Shown one piece after another: positions 9,457 to 18,475 of a DNA stretch of 64,000 nt. The notes beneath the pieces were generated by a model. It was not told the DNA's origin and searched no databases. It saw only the letters and a program-made list of their open reading frames with translations. The translations under genes were made by a program, and so were the position numbers. The first letter of the stretch is position 1, and the number at the start of each line of letters is the position of its first letter. This DNA comes from Promethearchaeota archaeon Loki_b32. GTDB lineage: Archaea; Asgardarchaeota; Lokiarchaeia; Sigyniarchaeales; SOKP01. The stretch is taken from positions 62,001 through 126,000 of the forward strand of contig NJBH01000008.1 in the NCBI GenBank assembly GCA_005223125.1, given 5' to 3'.

Positions 9457-9561
9457 TTCATAGAAAGACTTTTATTTCTATAATAATATTTTGAAGTATT
9501 CGAAATCTTAATATTATTCAGAGGTTAAGGAAAACACAGAAAAATTGAATGTGAGATAATA

Positions 9562-10566
9562 GTGGATGAAAAATTTATTGCTGGAGTAGATATTGGAGGT
9601 ACTTGGGTTCGAGTTGCTATCTGTACAGCAGATTTAAATGAAAAAAATATTAAAAAAAGAATTACAGCAACATTAAAGGAAAATGAATATTCAATTAGTA
9701 ATTCAGTATGCCAAATTTTATCGGAGTTACTATCTGAAAACAATATTACAAAAGAACAGATTTTAGGAATAGGGATTGCTACCGCAGGTCCTTTAAACAT
9801 GGAAAAAGGAGAGGTTTTTAATAATGCTAATCTCGGATTTAGAGTAATTCCCCTAAAAGAACCAATTAAAGAGAAATTTCCTGAAAATCCTGTATATTTT
9901 ATTAATGATTGTAATGGGAGTGTTTTAGGTGTACATTTCTTTGAAGCCGAAGACTATGAGAAAGACAATTTAGTATATATAACTATGTCTACTGGTGTTG
10001 GAGGAGGCGTTATTTGTAATGGACATTTATTATTAGGAAAAGAAGGGAATGCAGCAGAAATAGGACACACATTAGTTGAACCAAAAAGTAAAGCTCAGTG
10101 CAATTGTGGTGCGCATGGGTGCTGGGAAGCTTTTAGTTCTGGAACAGGTGTTCGAAACAGAGCATTAGATGCATTACGAGAAGGAAAACTTAATGCAGGT
10201 ATATTGATGAGCATTGTAGAAAAAGATAAATCGAGGATAACAGCTAAAGAGATTTTTCAAGCTGCAAGAGAAGGCGATGAATTATCTAAAAAGATAGTTA
10301 ATTATTGTGTTTTCTATACCAAAGTAGGAGTTGGTATAGTAAATAATTATTATGATTGTACATCTATTTATTTTGGAGGAGCAATGATGAAAGATAAAGA
10401 ACAGATAATTCCTCAAATAATTAGACAATTTGAGAGAGATCCCATTAAATTTACAAGCAATCATCCCCCAAAAATAAAATTAACAAAATATAAGGATGAA
10501 ATTGGATTAAGAGGTGCTTTAGCTCTCGTTAAATACAAAATTGAAAACAATATAATAATTTCCTAA
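9562..10566 (+). CDS. ROK family sugar kinase
   Basis: This 334-aa ROK protein has the N-terminal phosphate loop AGVDIGGTWVRVAI (7-20), catalytic Asp in NDCN (about 116), the GVGGG loop (145-149), a zinc-binding His169 (EIGHT) and the CNCGAHGCWE cluster (Cys180, 182, 187). There is no N-terminal winged helix, so it is an enzyme and not a NagC-type repressor. The start is a GTG. The neighbouring phosphohexomutase begins 17 bases downstream, which suggests a hexose or amino-sugar phosphate route: hexose to hexose 6-phosphate to hexose 1-phosphate. Glucose is the commonest archaeal ROK substrate, but specificity is not resolved here. Confidence 0.9.
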   Translation: MDEKFIAGVDIGGTWVRVAICTADLNEKNIKKRITATLKENEYSISNSVCQILSELLSENNITKEQILGIGIATAGPLNMEKGEVFNNANLGFRVIPLKEPIKEKFPENPVYFINDCNGSVLGVHFFEAEDYEKDNLVYITMSTGVGGGVICNGHLLLGKEGNAAEIGHTLVEPKSKAQCNCGAHGCWEAFSSGTGVRNRALDALREGKLNAGILMSIVEKDKSRITAKEIFQAAREGDELSKKIVNYCVFYTKVGVGIVNNYYDCTSIYFGGAMMKDKEQIIPQIIRQFERDPIKFTSNHPPKIKLTKYKDEIGLRGALALVKYKIENNIIIS

Positions 10567-10582
10567 TTAAGACAGAAATAAG

Positions 10583-12013
10583 ATGGAAGTAAGGAACTTA
10601 ATCTTTACATTGAGTGGAATTAGAGGATTAGCCAATAAAGACCTTAATTTTAATACCGTTAAAAAAATCGCAATCGCCTATGGGGAATGGTTTAACAATA
10701 AAGATAGGAAAATTATCATAGGTCGAGATACTAGACCAAGCGGGACCCTTATTGAACGAGCAATAATTGAGGGCCTAATTATATCAGGTTTTAAAATAGT
10801 AAATCTGGGAATATGCCCTACACCAGTAATTATTCATACTAAAAACAAATTAAATTTGCACGGAGGCATCATTATAACTGGCTCTCATAACCCTCAAGAA
10901 TGGAATGGGTTAAAACTACTATCTACTAAAACATTTTTAGATAATAATGATTTAGAAATTATCTCCAACCATTTAAAAACTATTGATTTGAATTCTTATA
11001 AAACTGCACTATCAGATTCAGAAAACAGTGTAAAAAGTCTGAATCCTATTACAAATTATGTTCAAGATTTGCTTAATTATATTGATTACAGAGAAGTAAA
11101 GAGCCATAATAATCTCAAGATAGTTATTGATACAGGAGCAGGAGCCGGGAAATTAGTAACACCTAAAGTTTTAAGCGAATTGGGATGTGATATAAAACTT
11201 ATTAACGATGAGTTACTTGTAAATGAAGACTTTCCACGAGAAATTGAACCCATAAAGCGTAACCTCACAGATTTGATAATGGAAGTATGGCAAGGGAAGT
11301 ATGATATTGGATTTGCTCATGATACAGATGCAGATAGGTTAGCAATTATTGGAGAAAATGGAGTTTGTTACCCAGAAGATATTGGATTAGCGCTAATTAC
11401 AGAATATTATTTAAAAAACCAAGAAGATAGTAATAAAGAAATAAGTTTTGTAACTAATTTGGCATCTTCATTAAGGTTTGAAGCGATTGCTGAAAAATAT
11501 AATGCTAAGGTTATTAGAACCCCCATAGGAGAGAGATTTCTTACCCAAGAAATGGATAATTTATTATTGAAATCATCAAAGAACCAACTAGTTTTTGGTG
11601 GAGAGGGGTCATGTGGAGGTTTTATGTTTCCATATTTCAACAATACGAGAGATGGAATTTTTGCTGCAGCAAAAATAGTAGAAATTTTGGTGAAAACAGG
11701 AGAAAAAGTATCTAATTTAGTAGCAGAATTACCTAAATATTATTCACATCGAATAAAAATTAATATTAAAAATTTAGATCCCAATTTAATTATTAACAAA
11801 TTAAAAAATGAGTTGATTAATGAAGGGGAACATGTAGAGCAAATTAATAATGATCTTAGATTTGGTCAAGGAAAAGATTGGTTTGTTCTCATTCATCCCT
11901 CAAATACAGAGTCAGTAATTAGGATTATAAGTGAAGCAAAAAGGGAATCACTAGCAAGAGTTTATTGTGAAGCAACATCTGAACTTGTGAAACTAGTGAT
12001 CGATAGCATGTAA
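10583..12013 (+). CDS. Phosphomannomutase/phosphoglucosamine mutase family protein
   Basis: The 476-aa alpha-D-phosphohexomutase has all four family signatures: active-site phosphoserine loop TGSHNPQEWNG (Ser101), metal loop DTDADRLAI (about 246-254), sugar-binding loop GGEGSCGG and C-terminal phosphate-binding RIISEAK. It interconverts 6-phospho and 1-phospho sugars. Archaeal members serve as phosphoglucosamine, phosphomannose or phosphoglucose mutases, and the sequence alone does not settle which. It sits immediately after the ROK kinase, so the two probably supply activated sugars for glycans. Confidence 0.9.
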   Translation: MEVRNLIFTLSGIRGLANKDLNFNTVKKIAIAYGEWFNNKDRKIIIGRDTRPSGTLIERAIIEGLIISGFKIVNLGICPTPVIIHTKNKLNLHGGIIITGSHNPQEWNGLKLLSTKTFLDNNDLEIISNHLKTIDLNSYKTALSDSENSVKSLNPITNYVQDLLNYIDYREVKSHNNLKIVIDTGAGAGKLVTPKVLSELGCDIKLINDELLVNEDFPREIEPIKRNLTDLIMEVWQGKYDIGFAHDTDADRLAIIGENGVCYPEDIGLALITEYYLKNQEDSNKEISFVTNLASSLRFEAIAEKYNAKVIRTPIGERFLTQEMDNLLLKSSKNQLVFGGEGSCGGFMFPYFNNTRDGIFAAAKIVEILVKTGEKVSNLVAELPKYYSHRIKINIKNLDPNLIINKLKNELINEGEHVEQINNDLRFGQGKDWFVLIHPSNTESVIRIISEAKRESLARVYCEATSELVKLVIDSM

Positions 12014-12207
12014 TAGGGTTTTAGTTTTTTTTTAAACTTGGAATGTACTAAAACTTCTCCTTTTAATTTTAAATTTAGTTGATTATTTTAGAATATCATT
12101 TAGTAATAGACCAATAGGGTTAAAACTTTACAATGTTTTAAAAAGATTTAATAGACCTTGAAGCATAATAGTATACATTAAAAAAAAAAATTAGTAGGGA
12201 CGATATT

Positions 12208-13506
12208 ATGGTAAATCGTAAACTTTTAGGATTAGTTATAGCTATTACTGTTGGAGTGGCAGGTTTGAGCATTGGTATATATTATATAATGACTTTAGAT
12301 TCTAAGACTCCTAGTTTATTTCAAACTGAATGGTCTCAAACATGGGGAGGCTCTTCTAGTGAAAATGTCTACGCAATGTATTTGGATTCGATGGATGATG
12401 TTCATCTTATAGGAACCACAGATAATTCAACTAAGAGATGCTTTTTGAAATATAATAGTTCGGGTATATTACAAATGTATAATCTAAGCTCAGGATATAT
12501 AAGTTCCGTAGCACATGAGGGTTTGAATTCTTATATTACGGAAGAAGATGTTGTTTATACAGAATTAGGGCCCATATATTCAACGGATTTATATAAATAT
12601 AATAATTCCGGTGGAATAATATGGAGTATAACAGATTTAAAAGAAGGGAGAGCAATATCTGATGTATTTGGTAATGTTTATCTTTCAGTTCAAAGTAATC
12701 ATAAAGTAATTATGGTAAAATTTAATAGTTCAGGAGATCTGCAATGGAATATTACCTGGAATTTAGTTAATTTTATTCATTCTTCCCAAAAGATAACTGA
12801 TTCAATAGGAAATTTTTATTTGGCTGGAGAAATAGATGTTTTTACAGACCCTTTTAATATATATCTAACTAAATTTAATAGTGCAGGAGATATGCAATGG
12901 ATACGAGCTTGGGGGGGGGGGGAAGACAATGTGGATTATCTTTACCAGATTGGAATAGATTCATTAGATAATATTTATCTTTCAGGAATGACTTTTGGAG
13001 TAAATGAATTATATTTAGTGAAGTACAATAGTGAAGGCACCTGGCAGTGGGAATACATTTGGAGTGCAGCAGATGATAGTGATGAACTAACTGCTATTCA
13101 TTTTGATTCATCCAATAATATATATATTACAGGAAGGAGAGGTGCACCCTCATCATGCGATGTTTCACTTATTAAAGTGAATGATTCAGGTAGCCTTCAA
13201 TGGATTCAATCATGGGGCGGAAGTGAGCATGAGGACCCTAGTATATTAACATTCGATTCTGAAGATAATGTATACGTCGGTGGAAGAACGACAAGTTTTG
13301 GCTCTGGATTGTATGACATTTTCTTGCTTAAATATAATTCAGCTGGAGATTTTGAAGGTGATTATATATGGGGTGGAAATGATATGGAAACTCTTAGAGG
13401 AGTGGTGCTAGATACTTCAGATAATATTTATTTAACAGGCACAACATCAAGTTTTGGAGCAGGACTAACCGATATTTTCTTAATAAAACTTACTGAAGAT
13501 GCTTGA
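12208..13506 (+). CDS. Membrane-anchored beta-propeller (SBBP-repeat) surface protein
   Basis: The 432-aa protein has an N-terminal signal anchor (LLGLVIAITVGVAGLSIGIYYI) and then about seven repeats of roughly 50 residues. Each has a W..WGG, I..DS..N.Y..G and FL.KYNS.G pattern, as in SBBP beta-propeller repeats of archaeal and bacterial cell-surface proteins. It is likely displayed outside the membrane; no enzyme motif is present. A run of twelve G bases lies inside the coding sequence at 12911-12922. A diverged second copy follows at 13882-15198, also in the same direction. Function unknown; binding or adhesion is an inference from the fold. Confidence 0.85.
   Translation: MVNRKLLGLVIAITVGVAGLSIGIYYIMTLDSKTPSLFQTEWSQTWGGSSSENVYAMYLDSMDDVHLIGTTDNSTKRCFLKYNSSGILQMYNLSSGYISSVAHEGLNSYITEEDVVYTELGPIYSTDLYKYNNSGGIIWSITDLKEGRAISDVFGNVYLSVQSNHKVIMVKFNSSGDLQWNITWNLVNFIHSSQKITDSIGNFYLAGEIDVFTDPFNIYLTKFNSAGDMQWIRAWGGGEDNVDYLYQIGIDSLDNIYLSGMTFGVNELYLVKYNSEGTWQWEYIWSAADDSDELTAIHFDSSNNIYITGRRGAPSSCDVSLIKVNDSGSLQWIQSWGGSEHEDPSILTFDSEDNVYVGGRTTSFGSGLYDIFLLKYNSAGDFEGDYIWGGNDMETLRGVVLDTSDNIYLTGTTSSFGAGLTDIFLIKLTEDA
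12911..12922 (+). repeat. Twelve-base poly-G tract within the propeller gene
   Basis: Twelve consecutive G residues encode part of a W-G-G-G run. The duplicate gene has the non-repetitive TGGGGTGGAAGC at the same place. Slippage here would shift the reading frame of a surface protein. It could also be a sequencing error in a homopolymer, although the present length keeps the frame open. Confidence 0.8.
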
Positions 13507-13517
13507 GCCTAAGTAAT

Positions 13518-13587
13518 TTATTTTTTTATTTTTTTTATAATTTTTTCTGCTAACACTAACTCTGATAATTCTTTTTCAGTAAGATCT
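13518..13587 (-). pseudogene. Relic of the uvrC 3' end between the duplicated genes
   Basis: Read on the minus strand, this segment encodes KELSELVLAEKIIKKIK followed by a stop. It matches the last residues of the intact UvrC (KELSELVGKNLAEKIIKKIK) except for an in-frame loss of GKN. It is therefore the piece of uvrC carried along when the propeller gene was duplicated, and it shows that the duplicated unit crossed the gene boundary. Confidence 0.8.
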
Positions 13588-13710
13588 TAAAGATAAAGGT
13601 ACTAAAAATATAAGAATTTAAGTGTAACTTTCATAGCTCTTGGATGTATAATCGTAATATTTGCATTATTATCGAGGATAAAGAGTGAAAACTTATAATT
13701 AATTCTGCTT

Positions 13711-15335
13711 TTTTTTTAACTTGGAATGTTCTAAAACTTCTCTTTTTAATTTTAAATTTAATTAGAATATATTTAGTAATAGACTCAATAAGGTTAAAAC
13801 CTTACAATGTTTTACAAAGATTTAATAGACTTTGATGTATAATAGTATACATTAAAATAAAAAGTTAGTAGGGCCGAAATTATGGTAAATCGTAAACTTT
13901 TAGGATTAGTTATAGTCATTGCTGTTGGAGTGGCAGGTTTGAGCATTGGCATATATTATATAATGACTCTAGATTCTAAGGGTCCTGAAGATACTGAAGA
14001 ACCCCCTAGTTTATTTCAAACTAAATGGAATCAAACATGGGGAGGATCTTATAGTGAAAATGTCTATAGAATGTATCTAGATTCATTAGATGATATTTAT
14101 CTTATAGGAACCACAGATAGTTCGACTAAGAGATGCTTTTTGAAATATAATAGTTCGGGTATATTACAAAGTTATAATCTAAGCTCAGGAGATATAGATT
14201 CTATTGCACATGAGGGTTTGAATTCTTATATTACGGAAGAAGAAGCTGTTCTTACACCATTTGGACCAAAATATTCAACAGATTTATATAAATATAATAA
14301 TTCCGGTGGAATATTATGGAGTATAACAGATTTAAAAGAAGGGAGAGCAATATCTGATTCGTTCGGTAATGTGTATCTTTCAGTTCCAAGTAATTATAAA
14401 GTAATTATGGTAAAATTTAATAGTTCAGGAGATTTGCAATGGAATATTACCTGGAATTCAGTTGACTTTATTGTTTCTTCCCAAAAGATAACTGATTCAA
14501 TGGGAAATTTTTATTTGGCTGGAGAAATAGACGTTGGTTCCGGTTTTTTTAATATATATCTAACTAAATTTAATAGTTCAGGAGATCTGCAATGGGAACA
14601 AACTTGGGGTGGAAGCAATGTGGATTATCTTTATCAGATTGGAATAGATTAATTAGATAATATCTATCTTTCAGGGATAACTTTTGAAGTAAATAATTTA
14701 TATTTAGTGAAATACAATAGTGAAGGCACCTGGCAGTGGGAATACATTTGGAGTGCAGCAGATTATAATGATGAACTAACTGCAATCGCTTTTGATTCAT
14801 CTAATAATATATATCTAACGGGACTTAGAGGAACCGCCTCGTCATTCAATGTTTCACTTATTAAAGTTAATGATCAAGGTAGCTATCAATGGATTCAATC
14901 ATGGGGCGGAAGTGAGCGTGAGGAACCTAGTATATTAATATTCGATTCTGAAGATAATGTATACGTTGGTGGAACAACGACAAGTTTTGGTGCTGGAGGG
15001 CATGATATTTTCTTGATTAAGTATAATATAATGGGATATTTTCAGGGTGAATATATATGGGGGGGAAATGTTACAGAAATTCTCCGTATGATTGCATTAG
15101 ATTCTTTAGAAAATATATATCTAACTGGCATAACTAATAGCTTTGGAGCAGGAGAGTATGACATTTTCCTAATAAAACTTACTCAAAATGTATCCTAATC
15201 AATAGATTTTGCAATTTAAGTTTCAGAATAATCATTTTGATACTTAGTAAATAAATATCAATAAATTATCATTTTATTTTTTTTATAATTTTTTCTGCTA
15301 AGTTTTTTCCCACTAACTCTGATAATTCTTTTGAG
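13711..15335. repeat. Direct duplication, copy B (promoter + broken propeller gene + uvrC 3' end)
   Basis: Second copy of the unit described at 12031-13587. It retains the original uvrC 3' end at its right edge, so the ancestral gene order was probably propeller gene then uvrC (convergent), with copy A arising by tandem duplication to the left. The propeller gene in this copy has a premature stop. Confidence 0.85.
13882..15198 (+). pseudogene. Second beta-propeller surface gene with a nonsense codon
   Basis: This duplicate of the preceding propeller gene is open over 439 codons in one frame except for a single TAA at 14650-14652 (GGAATAGATTAATTAGAT); copy A reads TCA at this place. The first part gives 256 aa with the signal anchor and about half of the repeats. 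The second part reopens in the same frame and keeps the repeat pattern to the normal C-terminus (FGAGEYDIFLIKLTQ). It encodes a few extra residues after the anchor (GPEDTEEPP). The frame is otherwise clean, so loss is recent, or the stop is a sequencing error or is read through. Confidence 0.85.
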
Positions 15336-17092
15336 GAAGCTTTTTTTATATTAGCTACACTTCCAAAGTGATTCAATAATTTATTTCTAGTAACAGGCCC
15401 AACTCCTTCGATTTCATCCAATATTGACCCCGTAATTCGCTTTTTTCTTTGTTTTATCTGAAGCTTAACAGCAAAACGGTGTGCTTCATCTCTGACTCTT
15501 TGAAATAATTTTAAAATAGATGAGTTTGATGGTAAAATTAATGTCTCCTTCATATTAGGCATGTATATTTCTTCATATTTTTTAGCTAATCCAATAATGG
15601 GTATATTAAGGCTTAATTCTTCTAATATCGATAAACCCGCATTTAATTGCCCTCTTCCCCCGTCAACTAAGATTAGATCGGGTAATTCTAAGTTTCTATC
15701 TAAAAGCATGCTATATCGTCTTCCAATCACTTCTTTCATCATGGCAACATCATCAGGTGTTGATTTAGAACGAATTTTAAAATGCCTATAATTTTTATTA
15801 TACGGTTTTCCTTCAAGAAAATAGATCATTGATCCAGTTGCGTCTTTTCCCTCTATGTTTGAAATATCAAATCCTTCAATAACTCTCGGTAATTTTGGTA
15901 AATTCAAAACTTCTTTGATTTCTTCAAGCAATTTTTCTCTAAACTCTTTATCATTCATTTGAATTTCTTCCATCTGTACTAGTTGCTCAACCATTACCTT
16001 AGCATTTTTATTAGATATTCTTAGTAAACTTATTTCATTTTCACTACTTGGAGTTTTTATTTGTATTTCTTCATTAATATCTTTTAAAAAAGCGGCAAGT
16101 AGCCTAAATCTATTATTCATTTCTGGAATAATTACAATATCAGGTAATTGTGACTTAAAATTTTGATAATATTGTTCTAAAATTGAATTTAATATCTCAT
16201 TCTTCTGAATCAATTTCTCGCGTAAATCAAAAGTAAATGAGCTTTTATTTATAATCCTGCTTTCTCTGATATGGATGATAACCATAGCCATATATTTTTC
16301 ATTATTAAAAAAACCAACTATATCCTTGTTTTCCTCATGACTCATTAATACATGTTGTCGATCAGTAGCATGATCGATATCTTCTAATTTATCCCTCCAG
16401 AAAGACGCTGATTCAAAATCCTGGTTTTTAGATGCAAGGTACATTTTTTCTGATAATTGATTTTTCAACTCATCAGTTTCTCCTTTTAAAAATAATTCGA
16501 TTTTCTTAATATTTTCACGATATTCTTCTTTAGTAATTGTGGTAATACATGGACCAGGACAAAGTTTTAATTGATAATACAAACATGCTCTCTTTTTTTT
16601 TTTAACAGGCTTTTTACATGAACAATAAGGGAAGATTTTTCTTAGATCTCTAAGTATTCTAATTATTTCTTTTTTATCTGTATAAGGCCCTAAAAATATA
16701 TTATCTTTAGAATACTTTTCTGGATTTCTAAGTACACGGATCCTTGGAAAATCTTCAGAGTAAAAAAATGCCACCCAAGGATACGTCTTAGAATCCCTCA
16801 TGATTACATTAAAGCGAGGGAGATGTTTTTTAATTTGAATATTTTCTAAAATTAGAGCTTCTTTCTCATTTTCAGTTACAATAAATTCAATAGAATGTAT
16901 CAGTTTTACTAGTTCTTTAATTTTCACTTCATAATATGGATCTGTAAAACTTGTTTTTAAGAAATATTGATTGACTCTCTTCTTGAGACTTATAGCTTTT
17001 CCTATGTAAATAATTGAACCTTTTTTATCAGTAAATAAATAAACTCCTGATTCATTTGGTAAACTCTTTCGTTGTAAGTCTAAATCCTTCAT
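15269..17092 (-). CDS. uvrC: Excinuclease ABC subunit C
   Basis: The 607-aa protein matches full-length UvrC, the dual-incision nuclease of bacterial-type nucleotide excision repair. Visible parts in order: GIY-YIG endonuclease domain (GVYLFTDKKGSIIYIGKA, residues 16-33, to about 95), a Cys cluster (CSCKKPVKKKKRACLYY and CPGPC), the UvrB-interaction region near 200-240, the C-terminal RNase H-like nuclease domain (FDISNIEGKDATGSMIYFLEG, then LILVDGGRGQLN) and a helix-hairpin-helix end (DEIEGVGPVTRNKLL). The UVR system is patchy in archaea and usually acquired from bacteria; no uvrA or uvrB lies in the window. Its 3' end takes part in the neighbouring duplication. Confidence 0.97.
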   Translation of the reverse strand: MKDLDLQRKSLPNESGVYLFTDKKGSIIYIGKAISLKKRVNQYFLKTSFTDPYYEVKIKELVKLIHSIEFIVTENEKEALILENIQIKKHLPRFNVIMRDSKTYPWVAFFYSEDFPRIRVLRNPEKYSKDNIFLGPYTDKKEIIRILRDLRKIFPYCSCKKPVKKKKRACLYYQLKLCPGPCITTITKEEYRENIKKIELFLKGETDELKNQLSEKMYLASKNQDFESASFWRDKLEDIDHATDRQHVLMSHEENKDIVGFFNNEKYMAMVIIHIRESRIINKSSFTFDLREKLIQKNEILNSILEQYYQNFKSQLPDIVIIPEMNNRFRLLAAFLKDINEEIQIKTPSSENEISLLRISNKNAKVMVEQLVQMEEIQMNDKEFREKLLEEIKEVLNLPKLPRVIEGFDISNIEGKDATGSMIYFLEGKPYNKNYRHFKIRSKSTPDDVAMMKEVIGRRYSMLLDRNLELPDLILVDGGRGQLNAGLSILEELSLNIPIIGLAKKYEEIYMPNMKETLILPSNSSILKLFQRVRDEAHRFAVKLQIKQRKKRITGSILDEIEGVGPVTRNKLLNHFGSVANIKKASSKELSELVGKNLAEKIIKKIK

Positions 17093-17253
17093 AAATAAAA
17101 AATGTTAGTGAGAATTATGATATAATAGTTTGATGAATTTTTTATTTCAATTATTATAAGAATAAATCAAATATTAAAAATCAAAGAGAGTAAATGTTAT
17201 TTACGATTAATAAATATTAGAAAATAAATGAATTTCTAATATAAAAAAAATTT

Positions 17254-17451
17254 ATGTTAAATATGGTAAATATTAGAATTTGTCCAAAATGCAAAAAACC
17301 TACGCTAAGAACTGCCACGAATGTTAGTGGTGGGATAGCTCCAAATTTATACGAGTGTAGAGATGAAAAATGTGGTTATATTGGTGGTTTTTATGTTGAA
17401 GTTGATTCTGAAGATTATCAATTAGATCAAGATGAAAACTCTCTAGAATAA
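17254..17451 (+). CDS. Small zinc-ribbon protein
   Basis: The 65-aa protein has CPKCKKPTLRTATN then YECRDEKCGYIGGFYVEVD, a two-CxxC-type zinc ribbon followed by an acidic tail. Two candidate starts exist, ATG at 17254 and ATG at 17263; the second gives MVNIRICPKC. Asgard and other archaea carry many such single zinc ribbons, some in transcription or translation. Nothing in the sequence shows its partner. It sits upstream of the ribose-bisphosphate isomerase in the same direction. Confidence 0.7.
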   Translation: MLNMVNIRICPKCKKPTLRTATNVSGGIAPNLYECRDEKCGYIGGFYVEVDSEDYQLDQDENSLE

Positions 17452-17530
17452 TTAATTTTAGTATAATATTATATTTTAACAATAAATAATTCGATTATCT
17501 CTAAGAAATAATAGTAAATATGAATTTATA

Positions 17531-18463
17531 ATGAAAAAATTGTTAGAAGATGCCCAAAAGATTAAATCCTTAGAGATTCAAGGCGCCAGTAATGTTGCCA
17601 TGAGTGCTATTGAATTTCTAAGTAATTATGCTAAGAGATTAAATTGTGAGAATATCGAGAGATGTTTTGAGAATCTTTACAAAGCAAAAGATATTCTAAT
17701 TGATACAAGACCGACAGAACCAGCTATGAAAAATGGCTTGAAATTTATTATAAATAAATTAGAACAAGAAAAAGAAAGCATTATCCCAAACTATATTTCT
17801 GATATTATTGAAAAGTATAAGAATCTTTATAATGAATTGCTCCAAAATTCGAAGAAAAGAATTGCAGAAATAGGAGCTCGACGTTTTCCTTCTTCTGGTC
17901 AAAAATTTAATGTTATGACTCACTGTCACTCAAGTTTAGTTACTGGGATTCTTTTAGAAGCTAAGAGACAAGGTAAAGACTTTAAAGTGATTAATACTGA
18001 AACACAACCTCGATTACAAGGTAGGAAAACTGCAAAAAAATTATTAAATGCAAATATTGAAGTTATTCATGTGGTCGATAGTGCCATGAGATGGGCTGTA
18101 AGACATTATCAGGTTAACATGATTATAATAGGTGCTGATAGTATAACTTCTGAGGGAACAATTATCAATAAAATAGGATCACGACTACTCGCTTTAGTAG
18201 CCCATGAAGAGCATGTCCCATTTTATGTTGCATCTCCCTTATTAAAGTATAATCCGGAAACCAATCTTGGTTTATTAGAAACCATTGAAATGAGAGATCC
18301 TCGAGAAATATGGAATGATCCACCAGAAGGAATTGAAATTTTAAATCCGGCATTTGAAACTGTAAGTAGAAGGTATATAGATGGTTTAATCACAGAAGCA
18401 GGTATATTTGCTTCGAGTCATGTTCCAAACTATTTTGCTAAAACTTATCCAGAAATGGTTTAA
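17531..18463 (+). CDS. Ribose 1,5-bisphosphate isomerase (eIF2B-alpha family)
   Basis: This 310-aa member of the eIF2B/MtnA family would convert ribose 1,5-bisphosphate to ribulose 1,5-bisphosphate. The catalytic Cys and Asp of the family are visible as Cys132 (MTHCHSS) and Asp203 (IIGADSI), and the substrate loop RPTEPAM is at 60-66. The next gene, convergent and 12 bases away, is form III RuBisCO, which uses the product. The pair forms the last steps of the archaeal AMP/nucleoside degradation route; AMP phosphorylase is not in the window. The neighbour makes an isomerase more likely than a plain eIF2B subunit or methylthioribose-1-P isomerase. Confidence 0.85.
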   Translation: MKKLLEDAQKIKSLEIQGASNVAMSAIEFLSNYAKRLNCENIERCFENLYKAKDILIDTRPTEPAMKNGLKFIINKLEQEKESIIPNYISDIIEKYKNLYNELLQNSKKRIAEIGARRFPSSGQKFNVMTHCHSSLVTGILLEAKRQGKDFKVINTETQPRLQGRKTAKKLLNANIEVIHVVDSAMRWAVRHYQVNMIIIGADSITSEGTIINKIGSRLLALVAHEEHVPFYVASPLLKYNPETNLGLLETIEMRDPREIWNDPPEGIEILNPAFETVSRRYIDGLITEAGIFASSHVPNYFAKTYPEMV

Positions 18464-18475
18464 CTGAAATAAAAA

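Larger units (their letters stand above)
12031..13587. repeat. Direct duplication, copy A (promoter + propeller gene + uvrC 3' relic)
   Basis: Copy A of a tandem duplication of about 1.6 kb; copy B is about 13711-15335. The shared unit starts in the upstream region (both contain ACTTGGAATGT, CTAAAACTTCTC, CAATGTTTTA and AATAGTATACATTAAAA), covers the whole beta-propeller gene and runs into the end of uvrC. Copies differ by many substitutions, so the event is not recent, yet alignment is continuous through non-coding DNA. Confidence 0.85.
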
